64,000 nt of DNA from Puccinia triticina (GCF_026914185.1 NC_070571.1:5208001-5272000); one strand, 5' to 3'; positions 44,666 through 57,474 are shown, numbered from the stretch's first letter. The notes: generated by a model not told the origin, from the sequence alone. A program made the numbers and translations.

Positions 44666-46033
44666 ACCGCCCCGCCACGACGAAGAAGACCCTCTCCATT
44701 TCCTCGTCCGTCAAGACTGCTCTCTTCTTCTTCTTTTTTTATCGGATCTCTTATATATATAAATAAACATATGTATGTTGGTTTAATCGTGCGCCGCGCT
44801 GTCTCGGCGGCCGTGTTTGCTTTGTCTCGTCGCCCTGGTGTTTCATGTGTTTCTGGGGAGCTAAATATCACCAAAAGATAAATCAAAAAGGAGCGAGAAC
44901 AGCAACCACACTGTAATAAGTGGTGGGACTTTCCTATTTGTCCCCGACATCCCGGCCCGGAGGTTCAAGCTCGAACACTTAATTACGATGCAGGCCGGTG
45001 GAGGATCTCTGTGATGGGCCGGGAAGATCTGTCCACGGAGACGGTGTGCCACTGGCCTTGATGGATCAGACAGGGCAGGGATACAGAGGCTACCCGCAGT
45101 GAGCCGGAAGCTCCAGGGCCCCAAGTTCCCTTCGTACACCTTACATACACTCACGTCCCGTCCAGAAACGGAGGCGAATCGCAGTGCAGACCTGCAGCCG
45201 GCACTGGTCCTCCCTGTGGGCGACACTGCAGGAGGCCGTGCCGCCTGTTCCCCGGGCGAGGACGGCCGACGGCCGGCTGCAGGTCTGGCTGGCCGCCTTG
45301 ATCATGTATAAAGCCTTTCATGCGCTTCAGGAGTCTCGAGCCCAAGCACGAGCGGATCAGATGGCTGTATAGGTGGCCACATAACATGAAATGGGCATAG
45401 GCAAAGAGAGAGAGAAATAAAGCCAGCTGAGAGTCGCTGAAAGGGTCTCGGTGCTTTGTGTCAGTGAATATCTCTAGACCATCATTCACTGCGGCAACGC
45501 TTTTATTGGGCTGCCAACAACAAACAGTGCCCGACTTACTGGGTGAGCATGTCGGTTATATATGCGGCAATTGCCTATCATATTCCCACTTTTTTTGTAC
45601 AGGCTGTTCATGTTTACTTCTGCAGTTTTTATATGAAAAAAACAGAGGATTGCAAGAAACATGCGGGTATATGAACTTTGAACAATTCTATTAAAAATTG
45701 AAGAAAGAAACCGATATTTTGTTTCTACATAAATACATGCGCAAATTAGAGAAACATGTGAAGCGGAGGTTGGACTGGGTACTCAACGTTTAAAATTCAC
45801 ATCAATGTCATTCTGCGAGCCAAGTGTAGCTTTGAACCAACACACCAGAGACAGACAGATATCTGATTGGGAGCTCATCATTTGGGATGAGATGGGCAAT
45901 GGTGGGGTGGAAATGGTGGACTATAGTGGGGGCGGCGGAGCCGGCTTATTCTCTCTAGTACAAATTCAAAAACGAAGAGCTAACCAAAAGAATACATAAT
46001 CAAAAAAGAGTGATCTAGAGATCGGGCCTTTTG
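44666..46033. other. intergenic between convergent genes, no gene seen
   Basis: This is the 3' region of the F-box gene (plus) and of ETFB (minus). Open frames are short and without recognisable blocks. Confidence 0.55.
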
Positions 46034-47138
46034 TTAGATAGCCCCGACTTCCTTCAGTTTCTCAACCATAGCATCCACATCGTCCACTTTCTGGCCCCCT
46101 TTTCGTGCCGGCGGTTCCTCGACTTTCAACACTTTTAGCATGGGCTTAGTGTCGATCCCTAGTTGCTCGGCTGTGTAGGTTGTGATCGGCTTCTTCTTCG
46201 CTTTCATGATGTTGGGTAGCCTTATAATGACAACGAGCCAGATGGATTGATGAGAGAAAATTTCAATATTGATTTCCCTATAGTGTAGTAAAAAAAAACG
46301 TACGAAGCGTATCTCGGTTCGTTCAATCGCAAGTCGGTGGTTAAGACGGCGGGCAAGGGAACGGTCAGTTTCTCGATCCCGCCGTCGATCTCCCGTTCGA
46401 TCTTGACTTGCTTGAGGTTGGATTGGTCTTCGAATTTGACTTGACTGATAAATTGAGCTAACGAGCAGTTCAATAGCCCAGATAACATTCCGCCCACTTG
46501 AGAACAATCGTCATCGATGGCCTGCTTGCCGCAAATGATCAAATCGATTGGCTTCTCTTTGAATTGTTTGTCGAGTACAGCTTTGATCGTCTTCGCTACG
46601 GAGAGCGGTTCTGGTTCAGACGAGCCTTCAGGCCATTCGACTAGGACCCCTTCATCGGCTCCCATCGCTAGACCTGTTCTTAAGACTTCTTGTCCGCCTT
46701 TCTTCTGGTTAGTAACTGTCAAAAGAGTGATGGATTCGATCTTTTCCTTCATCAACTCTCTCAACCGGATGGCCTCCTCCACGGCGATCTCGTCAAAGGG
46801 ATTCTGAGAAACCAGAACAGGAAACAAATTGCATAGTCATTTCTCCGGCCTCTTCCTTGGTGAAGCGTGAAAAAAAGGCTTTAGGATGAAAGGTTCAAAG
46901 CAGCTATATCACTCACCATGGAATGTTTCACGCCATTCGTTTCCACGGCGGTTTTGGCGGAATTCACTCGAATCTTCCTGGATAAGTCAGGTGATCATCA
47001 GCCCGACATTCTCGTCTGATCTCGAATGAGAAATGATATGGTAAGCGGAGAGAAGGATGAAATGACTGACACTGCATAATCAATCGTTCGTTTGATGGGC
47101 ACAAGCACCCGAAGTTGTTGGATCAAACTCGCTCTCAT
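46034..47138 (-). CDS. ETFB: electron transfer flavoprotein, beta subunit
   Basis: This mitochondrial matrix protein pairs with the alpha subunit. The dimer carries electrons from acyl-CoA and amino-acid dehydrogenases to ETF-ubiquinone oxidoreductase. Four exons, 47138-47071, 46977-46917, 46803-46304 and 46220-46034, close to 271 residues. Blocks in order are VLVPIKRTIDYAVKIRV, HSMNPFDEIAVEEAIRLRE, TGLAMGADEGV, GKQAIDDDCSQVGG, KIEREIDGG and the dehydrogenase recognition loop RLNEPRYASLPNIMKAKKK, which is split by the last intron. The N-terminus is as short as in other ETFB proteins. Intron 1 uses a GTCAGT donor. The frame is intact. Confidence 0.95.
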
Positions 47139-47809
47139 TTCGCTTGAGCCCAGATCTCGACGTAAAGGAAGAAGCGCTGTGTCATACCACTTCAATCTTG
47201 ATCGAACTTCCCTCGAGACTTCGGGCCCGAGCCCCGGGGGGTAGGCCAAAGCGAGCCTGCGCAGCGAGATGAAACCAGCTACACATCACTTTTCTGGGGA
47301 ATTGGCCACACGCACAGTGTTTTTTGGGATGTGCACGCGGGGGCGTAGAAATTGCAATGAATGATTCTGTAGTGCGCAAGGTATGCTACAAATTGCACAG
47401 TGCGCAAGTCTATGATTATCCGTATGTTTTCTTGCCCATCTAATGATCTATCCCATCTCCCTTGTTGGTCCACCAAACTTAGTCACACTTCTTATTAAAC
47501 ATGGCTGAAGGGAGAGATTTGATCTCTCCAGCCAGACCCAAGTGGATCAGTCTTCATGGTAAATAGTATTTTTGATTCTTTATTGCTTTGAAGTAGTAGC
47601 ATCCATACATGGAATATTTTCCTTTTTTATCAGTTTGATTTGATCTGGAATTCCCTGATCCATAGGCAAAAGATGCAAGTACAAAGAAGTGGTTGCTTTT
47701 TTTTTCTTAGTGGGGCTGGCGCTGCACATCACAGTTTTTTTATTTTTTTGTTTCAAAACCAAATGTCTGGGCAAGAAAAAAGAGTTCAAACAGCAAAGAT
47801 TGTAAAAGA
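47139..47809. other. intergenic, no gene seen
   Basis: This is the region between the ETFB start and the MFS transporter stop. Nothing is recognisable apart from the presumed ETFB promoter and the transporter 3' UTR. Confidence 0.55.
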
Positions 47810-50800
47810 TCAACGACTGTACTCAAAGTCTGGATGTTGATCACCTAGATGGTCCCATGACTGTGCTGATAACGCCGACAACAAGTCTTGTTGATTTCCA
47901 TCGCCCTCCTCTTGGATAGTACAGCCTTCTGAATGGTGAATGGTAAACCTTCTCAGTATCTCCTTTCGTTTTTTGGCTTTGTTTTGTTGAGCATGGTTGA
48001 GCCAGAGGATGTTGAGGACACAGCATATTATGAGAATAAATCCACTGTTATATATATCATCAGAAAAAGTCATCAGATCGCGCCATTGTGACTTTGTTAA
48101 GAATGTATCCTTCACTAGAGCATATCTCTCAAAATTGCTGGTTGAATCAACTTACAAGGCTATGCTCAACCCCGTTGGAAGGTGATATCTTGGTTTTTGT
48201 GCCAGAACAAAAACCTAAACCCCGAAAGAGGATCAAAATAATGGACTAGCTGATTAGGCCATCAAATATGGAGACTCATCAAACTCAGATACATAAGGGA
48301 AGGCAAAACGCACCCAAACACTGAGTAATCCACCCAACCCGGCTGATATGGCATTGAGGGCGATTGTGGTTGCTTTACGACGGTGAGGTGCACTGTTGCA
48401 TGTCGCCCAAGCGGCGAGGGATGGTACCACGCCGTATGTACCGGGCGTTGAAAGAAAGAGTGAAGCGTACCGCACTCTATAGTTATCCGCGGCGTAAAAG
48501 ATGATAAAGCCAAGCACCGCAAGTATTGCACAACAGATAGTCACCAGTCCACGAGCTTGATAGCGATCTGACAAGTACGACACAGACAAGAGGTTCACAA
48601 ACGCTAAAGCCAACGGGGCGACTAGATTTGTTTTTGACAGAATCATCGTGGTTTGCGCGTCAGAAGACTAGCAAGCTTGCAGATTACAATTAAAAGAACG
48701 TGTATTTTATCTACATACCTGAATAAAGCTGCGTGGCTCTTGGAGAGTAACCAAACTATCGGGCAATTAAGCATGTCAGTCAGCCAAAATATCTCAAAGT
48801 GGTCTCTAGATCGGGACTGACCGAATTGATGACTGATAAGTTGGAGGTATGAATATGTCAACAAATCGTGAAAGGAAGCAACCAAAACCAAACATAAAAC
48901 TATCACTGACTGGTAGGGGAAAAATATGCTAGAGTGGAAATGTTGAATGCAGATAGAAAATGCGCCACGGTCAGGATGATCACATGCGGGCTTTTCATAG
49001 CTTCCCAGAACTGTTGACTTGTGGACATGAGGGGATATTTTTTGGCTAGAGTTGTTGATGACGCGAGATTGGAGGTTTCATTGCTTTCAAGTCTAGAGAT
49101 AATAATTCTGCAAGATAACATAATAAAGCATGTCGTGAGTAAATATTCGATTGCTCCGTGAAAATAAGTTCAAGTAATAAGTACCTTTGCTCTTCATTGG
49201 TTAAAAATTTGGCTTTCTTGATGCTTGATGGCAGGAAGATGAGACCTATCAGCCCAAAAACCGATGTGATAGAGCCCTCAATCTGCGTCAGTTAGAATCA
49301 AGATCGGAATTGGCCAGGTGATGTGAATGGCCATTGATTAGCTATTCGTTTCTCCAGTGGTGCGAAATAACCATTCGACTTACTAGAAAAACCCAACTCC
49401 AACCTGCGTGTCCCCAACACCCATCGAGTTTGACGATCGCATATGTCAATAATCCAGAAGCAACTCCAGCTAAGCAAACTGTACTAAAAAAGAAGGCGAT
49501 GCGAAGTTGCAACTCCGTTCTAGGGTTTCACAGATCATGAGCAGAAAAAAAAAACAATCCGATCAATCGTTTTTTCGCTTGGAAAATGTCTGTAGGCTAT
49601 ACTGACCGGTTATAAAACATTGATAGATAGAGCACAAGGGATGGATAGAGTCCACCTTTAGAAAATCAGGGACAAATCATTAACTTTCTGGTGTTCTGAA
49701 ATTATGTACTTCTTGGGTTCAACACACCCTCAAGCAAGCCCAAAAAGAACCTAGAGTATGAATCGCACAAGTGAATAGAGAAAAGATTAACTCTTCTTTC
49801 TTTAATTTCTCCTTCTTTTTCATTCAAGATCTATTCCATACGTGACAAGTGAGAATCTTTGACTAACCGAGTCACAAGCAATACACGGTAGCTGATCACA
49901 AAAGTCACCATAAGAATATATATGTCAGACAATGTATAATATAAGAGAGATCCAGGTCAGATCAAAATACTTACCTGCGAACAAAACCCTGTAAATAAGT
50001 CGCCAACCCCCAGATAATCACAATGGATGGTATTTGCACTCCAGCACCTATCCTACGCATCTGTTATCAGTAAAACACGGATGAAGAAAAAATAGAAATC
50101 AGCACCGAACTAAGGAAAAAAAAGCTGGAAATATGTGACTGTTGTTAGGAGGGTCTGAAAAAGACGGAGAGGGCCTACCAATAAGCTCGAGGGAAGTTCC
50201 ACAAGCTGCATTCCAAACTAATAAATATACCAATCGATAATCATCTCGTGTTGGAAATTTAGCTCAACTATGTAGGGTCTTCGGACGCCGTGAAAAAGAA
50301 AGAGAGAGTTTCACACTTCAGTAAAAATCTTGCTGAGATGTTCTAGGCTTAAGCGTTGAGCAATCATGTAAAGGGTTTCTCACATTGAAGTCACAGTCAA
50401 AGCCATTGAGAAATCGTAGTCGCTCATATGAAGGTCTTTTTGAAGTCCTGGTGTTATGCATATTTCAAGATATGACAAGGTTTTGGTCAGTTCATTGATA
50501 ATTAGATCCTTCATGGACGAAAATCAGCAGTGTAAGGCCCTACCTACAATCCGCACGTTACCTGGGTTTTTCGTCGAAAATTGAGTTTATTTACTCAGTA
50601 TCTTCCTCGGTCTCCATGCCATCTTTATGAACATACCAAGGTTTGATCGATCCAAATAGCTCAAGAAGTAGAACAAGCTCGACATGGGTATCACTCTGGT
50701 TTTGTTGTCGGGAAAGCACAATGGACCATTAAACTTGTAGTTCCAAGTAAGACTGGACAAGGCTTCACTTACAACAGGTCTAACTTTAGTAATGCACGCC

Positions 50801-50888
50801 TTTCTAGCGCTGACATACTGGCATCTGGACGATCAGATCTTTTCCTCTGCACTGATGCTGCCGGCTGCATGGTTGGTGATTCTCGCAT
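47810..50888 (-). CDS. MFS transporter, Dal5/anion:cation symporter family
   Basis: Eighteen exons close exactly to 518 residues. They are 50888-50773, 50695-50637, 50561-50544, 50447-50384, 50278-50269, 50205-50179, 50060-49975, 49891-49868, 49750-49728, 49655-49607, 49519-49384, 49282-49185, 49107-48911, 48832-48822, 48755-48719, 48621-48314, 48214-48156 and 48044-47810. Family blocks are FYFLSYLDRSNLGN, YILVELPSSLL, GLLEGGLYPSLVLYLSMFY, the loop HAGWSWVFLIEGSI, LAYFSPTIINSFGYSPRATQ, SYLSDRYQARG, and the C-terminal LGDQHPDFEY typical of the allantoate-permease (Dal5) family. About twelve membrane helices are expected. The substrate is likely an organic anion or vitamin but cannot be fixed. 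Exons of 10, 11 and 18 nt occur. No frame damage is seen. Confidence 0.92.
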
Positions 50889-53229
50889 TGTTTGATGTGA
50901 CAAAATTGAAGAGAGGCTATTTCGTCTGGATTGAGAGTCTTAACCGAAATTGCCGATAGGCGTTTGTGACGGAGAAGATATATATAAGATGATATATCGA
51001 CGTTTCCGCGAATTATGAATAGGTTGAGAAGAAAGAGCTTCCGGTCCTATGTTCGTGGGAGACCTCTGCTCCGGAGGTCTGTTACGTCTATAAATATGCG
51101 TGCATGCAACATCATACTAAAAAAGTTCAGCGCCAATTGTTCAAATTGGTGGATATCATAGAAAGAGCACAGAGCACTTAAGGACCGAGAGTCGAGACCC
51201 ACCAGCTCCGACATCCACCGGATGGCTGAAACTCCACCGGTTACAAAGTGGCCAGCCATTGCCAAGTGCTGATCCAAGGGCGCATGGTACCGGCTCAACC
51301 CAAACGGAGCACAGGGTGTACCGGGGGCTGTGGACGGAGCACAAGGTCTCACCTGGGGCTGTGGAGATATAATTCAAAAAAGGGGCTGGCGGGGCTCTTC
51401 TTAAGAGAGTTAGCCCCGCACCTGCGTTCCACCAATCACGTAGACGGCAATTTCTGAGCATTCAAGGCAACACTAGATGTGCGTCACGTCCTACCGCCTC
51501 ACCTCTGTTTTGTGTACAATCGGTTGCTCGCGAAATACTAAACAGTGGATTGACCGCAGACTATAAAGCCTCGTCATAGCTCGTCATAGGCTACTAATCC
51601 ATATTTTCGCTTCAAACATCGATAACATGACTGTAAGAGTTCCCTGATCGTTGTTGTATGTGAGACTTAATTGTGAAGCCCCTCATCTAGGTGATTGATG
51701 TGATTTTCGTTCCACTCGTAGCTGTTTTCTTTTGCAGTACATAAATAATTTCAAGTATCACGGAGTCACCGCGATTTACATCAAACTTCACCCGTTGTAA
51801 ACCATTCAGAGAAATGATGGCCAACCCCTGAATTTTATAATGTCATGCCTCAAAGAAGATTTGGCCTGCAACCTGATGCCGGGTTGAGTACATAACTGGA
51901 GATTTCTGGAGAGCAGCGGTGAAACCATTGCAATGCATGTATTTGTAGCGGCATGTAGCACTGAGCGTATTTTTTTGTATTACCATGTCATTTTTACGTA
52001 TTGGTGTTAAATTGAAAAGTAAAGGAAGTACAATGAGCCAATAAAAAAAGAGACAAATAATTAGCATAGTGTGACAATTCCTTGATCCACTACAGAAACT
52101 GTCTTGGCAACACCAATTCCTTCAGTGATCATTTGGATTGGTAGAAACTAGAAATAGGACCCAGGAAAGTCCCTATGGAACAGAGTAACCAAAAGTTATT
52201 GATTTTTGACCAAAAACCATAAAAGATACTCACCCCAGATGTATGAATGACCATTTTGGCAGGTAAAGGTACTCACCCCATATGTATCATTTTTTTTTTT
52301 TGAGGGGGAGAGGGGTAGTAACCAAAAATGTATGGGAATCTGGGGATGATGGAGTGATGACTCAAATTGGCCCAGAAATGCTGTACACATTTTTGGCATG
52401 TTTTTTATTGGCATACAGTTACACTACAATCTAACAGAAGTTATGATTCATGTATTGTAATGGTTTCACTGTTACTGGTAGAATAGAGGAAACACACAAG
52501 CTAGGGTTTACACAAAACCATTTTACAGGAAGATGCAGCATGTGCCGGAAAGCTTGCAACTTTCAAAACTTGGATCTCAAAATTTTAGAAGTTACAATTT
52601 CTTCCCCCAAGAGCTGTAGCTGTATTGTTTGATTTCTAGTCTCTCTCATCCTCTAGTTCTATTTACCAAAAGCTAAAATTATTAATATTATAAAACTATC
52701 ATCTCATTTAAGACATGTAGTTCTTAATTTTGTTCACTCTAGACTTGTACTACTAGCTCTAGAAAGATTTAGATGTGTAGTTCTATTTTTTTTTTCTTAA
52801 GACGTGTAGCTCTTGAGCAGGTTTTCATTGTATTTAGCTGTCACAAGTGTGAAATATCAATCTAGTTCTTATAGTCCTCTGACCTCATTGTAATCAAACC
52901 ACCAAGTCAAAGATTTTCTTCTTGTTGACCACCATCATATATATATATTGGTCATTTCCTAAAAGCTCCTTGGTCAAAATTTCATCCTCATCCTCTCTCC
53001 ATGACAACAATGAGTCTGAGATTCTAACAGATTTACAGTCTCAAAGACTCTCAATTGTACCAGACCTTCTGCTCCCTGTTCCCAGCTCTTCAGTCTTGAT
53101 AATTCCCTCCCAATTGTCCCCTCTGGTTCTGTTTTGGACTTGTTGATCATCTCTAATCTTCTCAATGCTTTTGCCAACATGTCAACTGAACAATACCCTC
53201 TTCCTGAGCTCACCCTTGACAACTTCACA
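50889..53229. other. intergenic, AT-rich to the right, no gene seen
   Basis: This is the promoter side of the MFS gene, followed by AT-rich sequence. No recognisable coding block or clear repeat was found. Confidence 0.5.
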
Positions 53230-53337
53230 TATCACCAGGAAAAATTACTTTTCACTAGACTATAGGTGACATCAGCCTAATTCCAATGAGCTACCCACCA
53301 GTTACACAGTTGGCCAATTCTAACACATATCACCAGG

Positions 53338-54213
53338 TAGGGTTGAAATAGGGTTGGGTCAACCCACCAGGTAGTATACCCAACCTGTGTCAGGTCTGGG
53401 GCCGGGTTTGGGTTGGCTTTTGTCTCAAAAACTGGGTTTTGACCCGACCCGCCACCAACGGTGGGCCAGCTGCGCTAACCGTAGCGTTAGCGTAGCGGAA
53501 TTCCGCTAAATTTTAGCGTAGCGTTAGCGGAATTGCGCCTTCTCTGCGCTAACGCTACGCGCAAAGGGTGCGCGGCTAATTTAGCTGTTAGTGTAGCGTT
53601 AGCGCAGATGCGCGCAGTTGCGCTAACGCTACACATGCAGGGCGCAAAAGAGCGCGCGCTACGGTGCACCACAGTGCTTTTAGCTGAAAAAAGGGCCTTT
53701 TTTTTTTGCTAAAAGCGCTGTAGTGCAGCGTAGCGTAGCGTAGTGACTGTAGCGGCGCGCTAACACTAAAAAAAAATTGGTGTGCTGTTAGCGCCGCTGA
53801 AAATTAGCGCAGCGTAGCGGCGCTAACAGCGCGCTAACGCTACTCAAAATGGGCAGGCGCTTTTTGCCGCTACGCTAACGCGTAGCGCTGAAATAGCATA
53901 GCGGCCCACCATTGCTGGCACAGACCCACTAGATTTTTGGGTCAGGTTTAGCCTATTTTATGATTGGTCCGGCCTGAAACCCAACTACAACGCCTACAAC
54001 AGTATAAATGGGGGGGTTTTTGACACCTGATAGGTTGGGTCTACCCGAGAGCTGTCGGATCAGAAACCGACCCGACCCAAAACAGTAAGATGTTGGGTTG
54101 GGTTTGGGAAGCATGTTTTCAAATCTGACCCAACCCAACCCGCACTAAATTCTGTGTTGGGTTCAACTTCAGGCACTGTTTTCCAACCCAAACCCAACCC
54201 AGTTTCATCCCTA
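53338..54213 (-). mobile_element. GGGTCGGGTT-rich miniature element, copy 2, with a nested insertion
   Basis: The ends TAGGGTTGAAAT and TTTCATCCCTA are inverted repeats, and the perfect 8 bp TCACCAGG flanks the element (53330-53337, 54214-54221). It is the reverse orientation of the 38344 copy and is longer because another element lies inside (53456-53912). Outside the nested part the two copies align along their length, for example GACCCGCCAC...AGACCC and CCCAAAAATCTAG on the matching strands. Confidence 0.85.
53456..53912. mobile_element. TTAGCGTAGCG-type miniature element nested in copy 2
   Basis: The ends CAACGGTGGGCC and GGCCCACCATTG form the terminal inverted repeat. The interior is a dense array of TAGCGTTAGCG, GCGCTAACGC and GCGGAATTCCGC palindromes. 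Comparison with the uninterrupted copy at 38344-38749 places the insertion at GCCAC|AGACCC. The flanks CCGCCAC and CTGGCAC match at 5 of 7 positions, so the duplication is diverged. A related fragment is at 32917. Confidence 0.75.
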
Positions 54214-54300
54214 TCACCAGGAAAAATTACTTTTCACTTGACTACAGGCAAATCAGCCTAAGTCCAATGAGCTACCCACCAGTTGCACAGTTGGCCACAT

Positions 54301-55609
54301 GGACAGCCCCCTGTAGAAAACAAAAGGGCCATTGCGGTTAGTTGTGGGGTTGCATCAGAGATCTAAAAAAGCAAAAGCCATTTTTGCTTCATATCACCTG
54401 ATGTCTGGTGACAACTTGTTTCTCCTGGTGTGCAGACTGGGTTGAATACAAGGCAGAGAGGTGTTCTACTTTTTTGACTGGTCCTACAAAGCAAGTTTTT
54501 TAGGAAGTGCTGTTTGCAGATTACAGAAAGAAGGTTGTATTTTCCAAATTTTATGACATATGTTGTTATGATTCTACATAGATGTCTCAACTCTGAGGAT
54601 GAATTCATTTGATAATATGTAGATATGGGATCGCCTTGTTCAATCATAAGACATTTTGCTTGGTTTATGCAGATCAGCTTGCAATGAAGAGGTTTATTTG
54701 ATCTAAAGAAGCCAATGGTAAAAGAGTTTGATTGATCTAGAGCAGCTGATGATAAAACACCTTGATTAATCTTGAGAAGCTGATGATAAAACAGTCTGAT
54801 TGATTATAAGCAGCCAATATCAAGAAATAATTCTGATGGAGGACTTCCCATCAACTTTCAATAAATCTCAAATTTCAAATTTTGCAGGGAGATCTGAAAT
54901 CTGGAACTCTGGATCACTTTGGGGACCTTTGGGGACCTAGATTTCCCAGCAAAATCTGAAATATGTGGGTTCAGATCTGACTTTCCAAATCAACAGGGAG
55001 TCCTCCAATCTTTGTGTTCAGCTGCCAAGGAATTGGTAAGACCCTTCAAAGCTCTACAGTAAGTGCACTGTGCAGCTTGTCTTCTATTTGCACTTTTTCA
55101 CTTTTGACAGTGACACTTAACCTATCTCACTATTGATTAAAATTTCCACTCTCAGAAGTGAAATTTTCACCACACGTGTATGGAGCAAAAATATTCATCA
55201 TATTCACTAACATTTAAGTCAACCCCAAAAAACACATCAAATGAGAAAATCTTCACCTAATATTGGTTCAAATAGTGTCCAGAAAGCCATTGAAATATTT
55301 GAATCATATCTGCCCAATTCCTTTCCTTCAGACGTGTACATGGAGTTGATAAAACCAGGCCTCAGCCAAGTTTAGATGCTTGTGCAGCTTTCTCAAGAGT
55401 GAGGAAACGATTCAATAGTGCTCCAATACAGATGAGGTTAGATCAGAGGCTCCAATGAGCTTTCAGAAATTGAACTTCCAAGGCTCACAGTTGGCAGTTC
55501 TGAATCTGATGGAGATAATCCTTCTTTCTTGAGTTAGATAAATTCATTGACAATTCTGAATTCTGGTATAGAATTACAGTACTTTCCCTTCATCAGTTAA
55601 ACTCCAAGT
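54301..55609. other. intergenic, no gene seen
   Basis: Repetitive phrases such as GATTGATCTAGAGCAGCTGATGATAAAAC occur two or three times between 54720 and 54830. Nothing coding is recognised. Confidence 0.5.
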
Positions 55610-57216
55610 CCAAGCCGTCTACGCTTTTTCTCTTCCGCACACTTTTCCGGATAAATCTTTGCCGCAGCGCAGTGCTTATGAACAAGATTGATCCGTAGAC
55701 CCTCGTGGTCCCTACTGTTAGGGTAGGTTTTCACTAGGGTCGGTGTCTGGGTCTCGGTGGAGAGACTCACCTAAAACCTTGTTGGTTATTAGGTCACTGT
55801 GATGAGCCCCGGCCTATAGAAGTGGCTGGGCACTGGTGACTGGTGAGTTTCCCTCCTTCCTGGAGGCGGAGAGAAATAGGTGCCTCTGGCAAGCGGAGAA
55901 GGTGAGGGCTAGCGCTAAACCCGTGCCGACCCCCCCTCTCCGCGGTGTCCCCTTCCCTTGAAGAAAGTAGGGTGGGTGGGAGGTCCGAAAGAAACTGCGT
56001 TGAGTGCGAGAGAAAACTGTGAGCGGAGACGCGATGATAGCAAGGTGTGGATGTCGAAGTGAGGGATAGGTCACGGTGGAGGGCTCAGGTGATGCGAGGG
56101 AGCTCTTGGGATCTTAAGAGAAAACAAAGATCCAACCTGCTACGCTCGGTCCCTAAGCTGTCCTAAAACCTCCCTGAGCCCCCGGTCCAGTCCAGTTCCA
56201 CACGCTCGCGTGCTTGGACCTTGCTGACCTCCCCTGACGGTCCGATCCGCTCCAATCCAAGCCGTCTACGCTTTTTCTCTTCCGCACACTTTTCCGGATA
56301 AATCTTTGCCGCAGCGCAGTGCTTATGAGCAAGATTGATCCGTAGACCCTCGTGGTCCCTACTGTTAGGGTAGGTTTTCACTAGGGTCGGTGTCTGGGTC
56401 TTGGTGGAGAGACTCACCTAAAACCTTGTTGGTTATTAGGTCACTGTGATGAGCCCCGGCCTATAGAAGTGGCTGGGCACTGGTGACTGGTGAGTTTCCC
56501 TCCTTCCTGGAGGCGGAGAGAAATAGGTGCCTCTGGCAAGCGGAGAAGGTGAGGGCTAGCGCTAAACCCGTGCCGACCCCCCCTCTCCGCGGTGTCCCCT
56601 TCCCTTGAAGAAAGTAGGGTGGGTGGGAGGTCCGAAAGAAACTGCGTTGAGTGCGAGAGAAAACTGTGAGCGGAGACGCGATGATAGCAAGGTGTGGATG
56701 TCGAAGTGAGGGATAGGTCACGGTGGAGGGCTCAGGTGATGCGAGGGAGCTCTTGGGATCTTAAGAGAAAACAAAGATCCAACCTGCTACGCTCGGTCCC
56801 TAAGCTGTCCTAAAACCTCCCTGAGCCCCCGGTCCAGTCCAGTTCCACACGCTCGCGTGCTTGGACCTTGCTGACCTCCCCTGACGGTCCGATCCGCTCC
56901 AATCCAAGCCGTCTACGCTTTTTCTCTTCCGCACACTTTTCCGGATAAATCTTTGCCGCAGCGCAGTGCTTATGAGCAAGATTGATCCGTAGACCCTCGT
57001 GGTCCCTACTGTTAGGGTAGGTTTTCACTAGGGTCGGTGTCTGGGTCTTGGTGGAGAGACTCACCTAAAACCTTGTTGGTTATTAGGTCACCGTGATGAG
57101 CCCCGGCCTATAGAAGTGGCTGGGCACTGGTGACTGGTGAGTTTCCCTCCTTCCTGGAGGCGGAGAGAAATAGGTGCCTCTGGCAAGCGGAGAAGGTGAG
57201 GGCTAGCGCTAAACCC
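55610..57216 (-). repeat. tandem B-A repeat block at the 3' end of the DIRS-like element
   Basis: There are two complete 647 bp periods and a third B copy. Distinguishing bases include GCTTATGA(A/G)CAAG and GGGTCT(C/T)GGTGG. The open frames repeated at 55814, 56461 and 57088 come from this repetition. Confidence 0.9.
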
Positions 57217-57474
57217 ACAACTCAGGGAGAAGCCTGAGCCTGAGCGAGACCCCCAACTTCTACCTAATTGATCTCTCACGTCCCCCAAAACCCAACCAGA
57301 AACACAATCAAGAGAGCGTAGCTTAATAAACCAAAACAAGCGAACACAAATTGTGTCGCAAATGGTCCTTTCATACGTGTACAAAGGAGGACAGTCCCTC
57401 GAAACAATACCAAAGGTAAGAGCCATCTGCACACACCGCCAATGCCGCGCCGAAAAAATAGCCTGATAAACCCC

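Larger units (their letters stand above)
53230..54300. repeat. tandem ~100 bp unit, interrupted by an element
   Basis: ATCACCAGGAAAAATTACTT...CAGTTACACAGTTGGCCA (53231-53316) recurs at 54213-54297 (CAGTTGCACAGTTGGCCA at its end). The element at 53338-54213 lies between, inside the start of the second copy. Confidence 0.75.

Noticed and set aside
57088..57432. 114-codon minus-strand frame near the end of the DIRS-like element, considered as a recombinase
   Set aside because: It overlaps repeat B1 and the short gap beside it, shares its end with the repeated frames at 55814 and 56461, and shows none of the Arg-His-Arg-Tyr signature.
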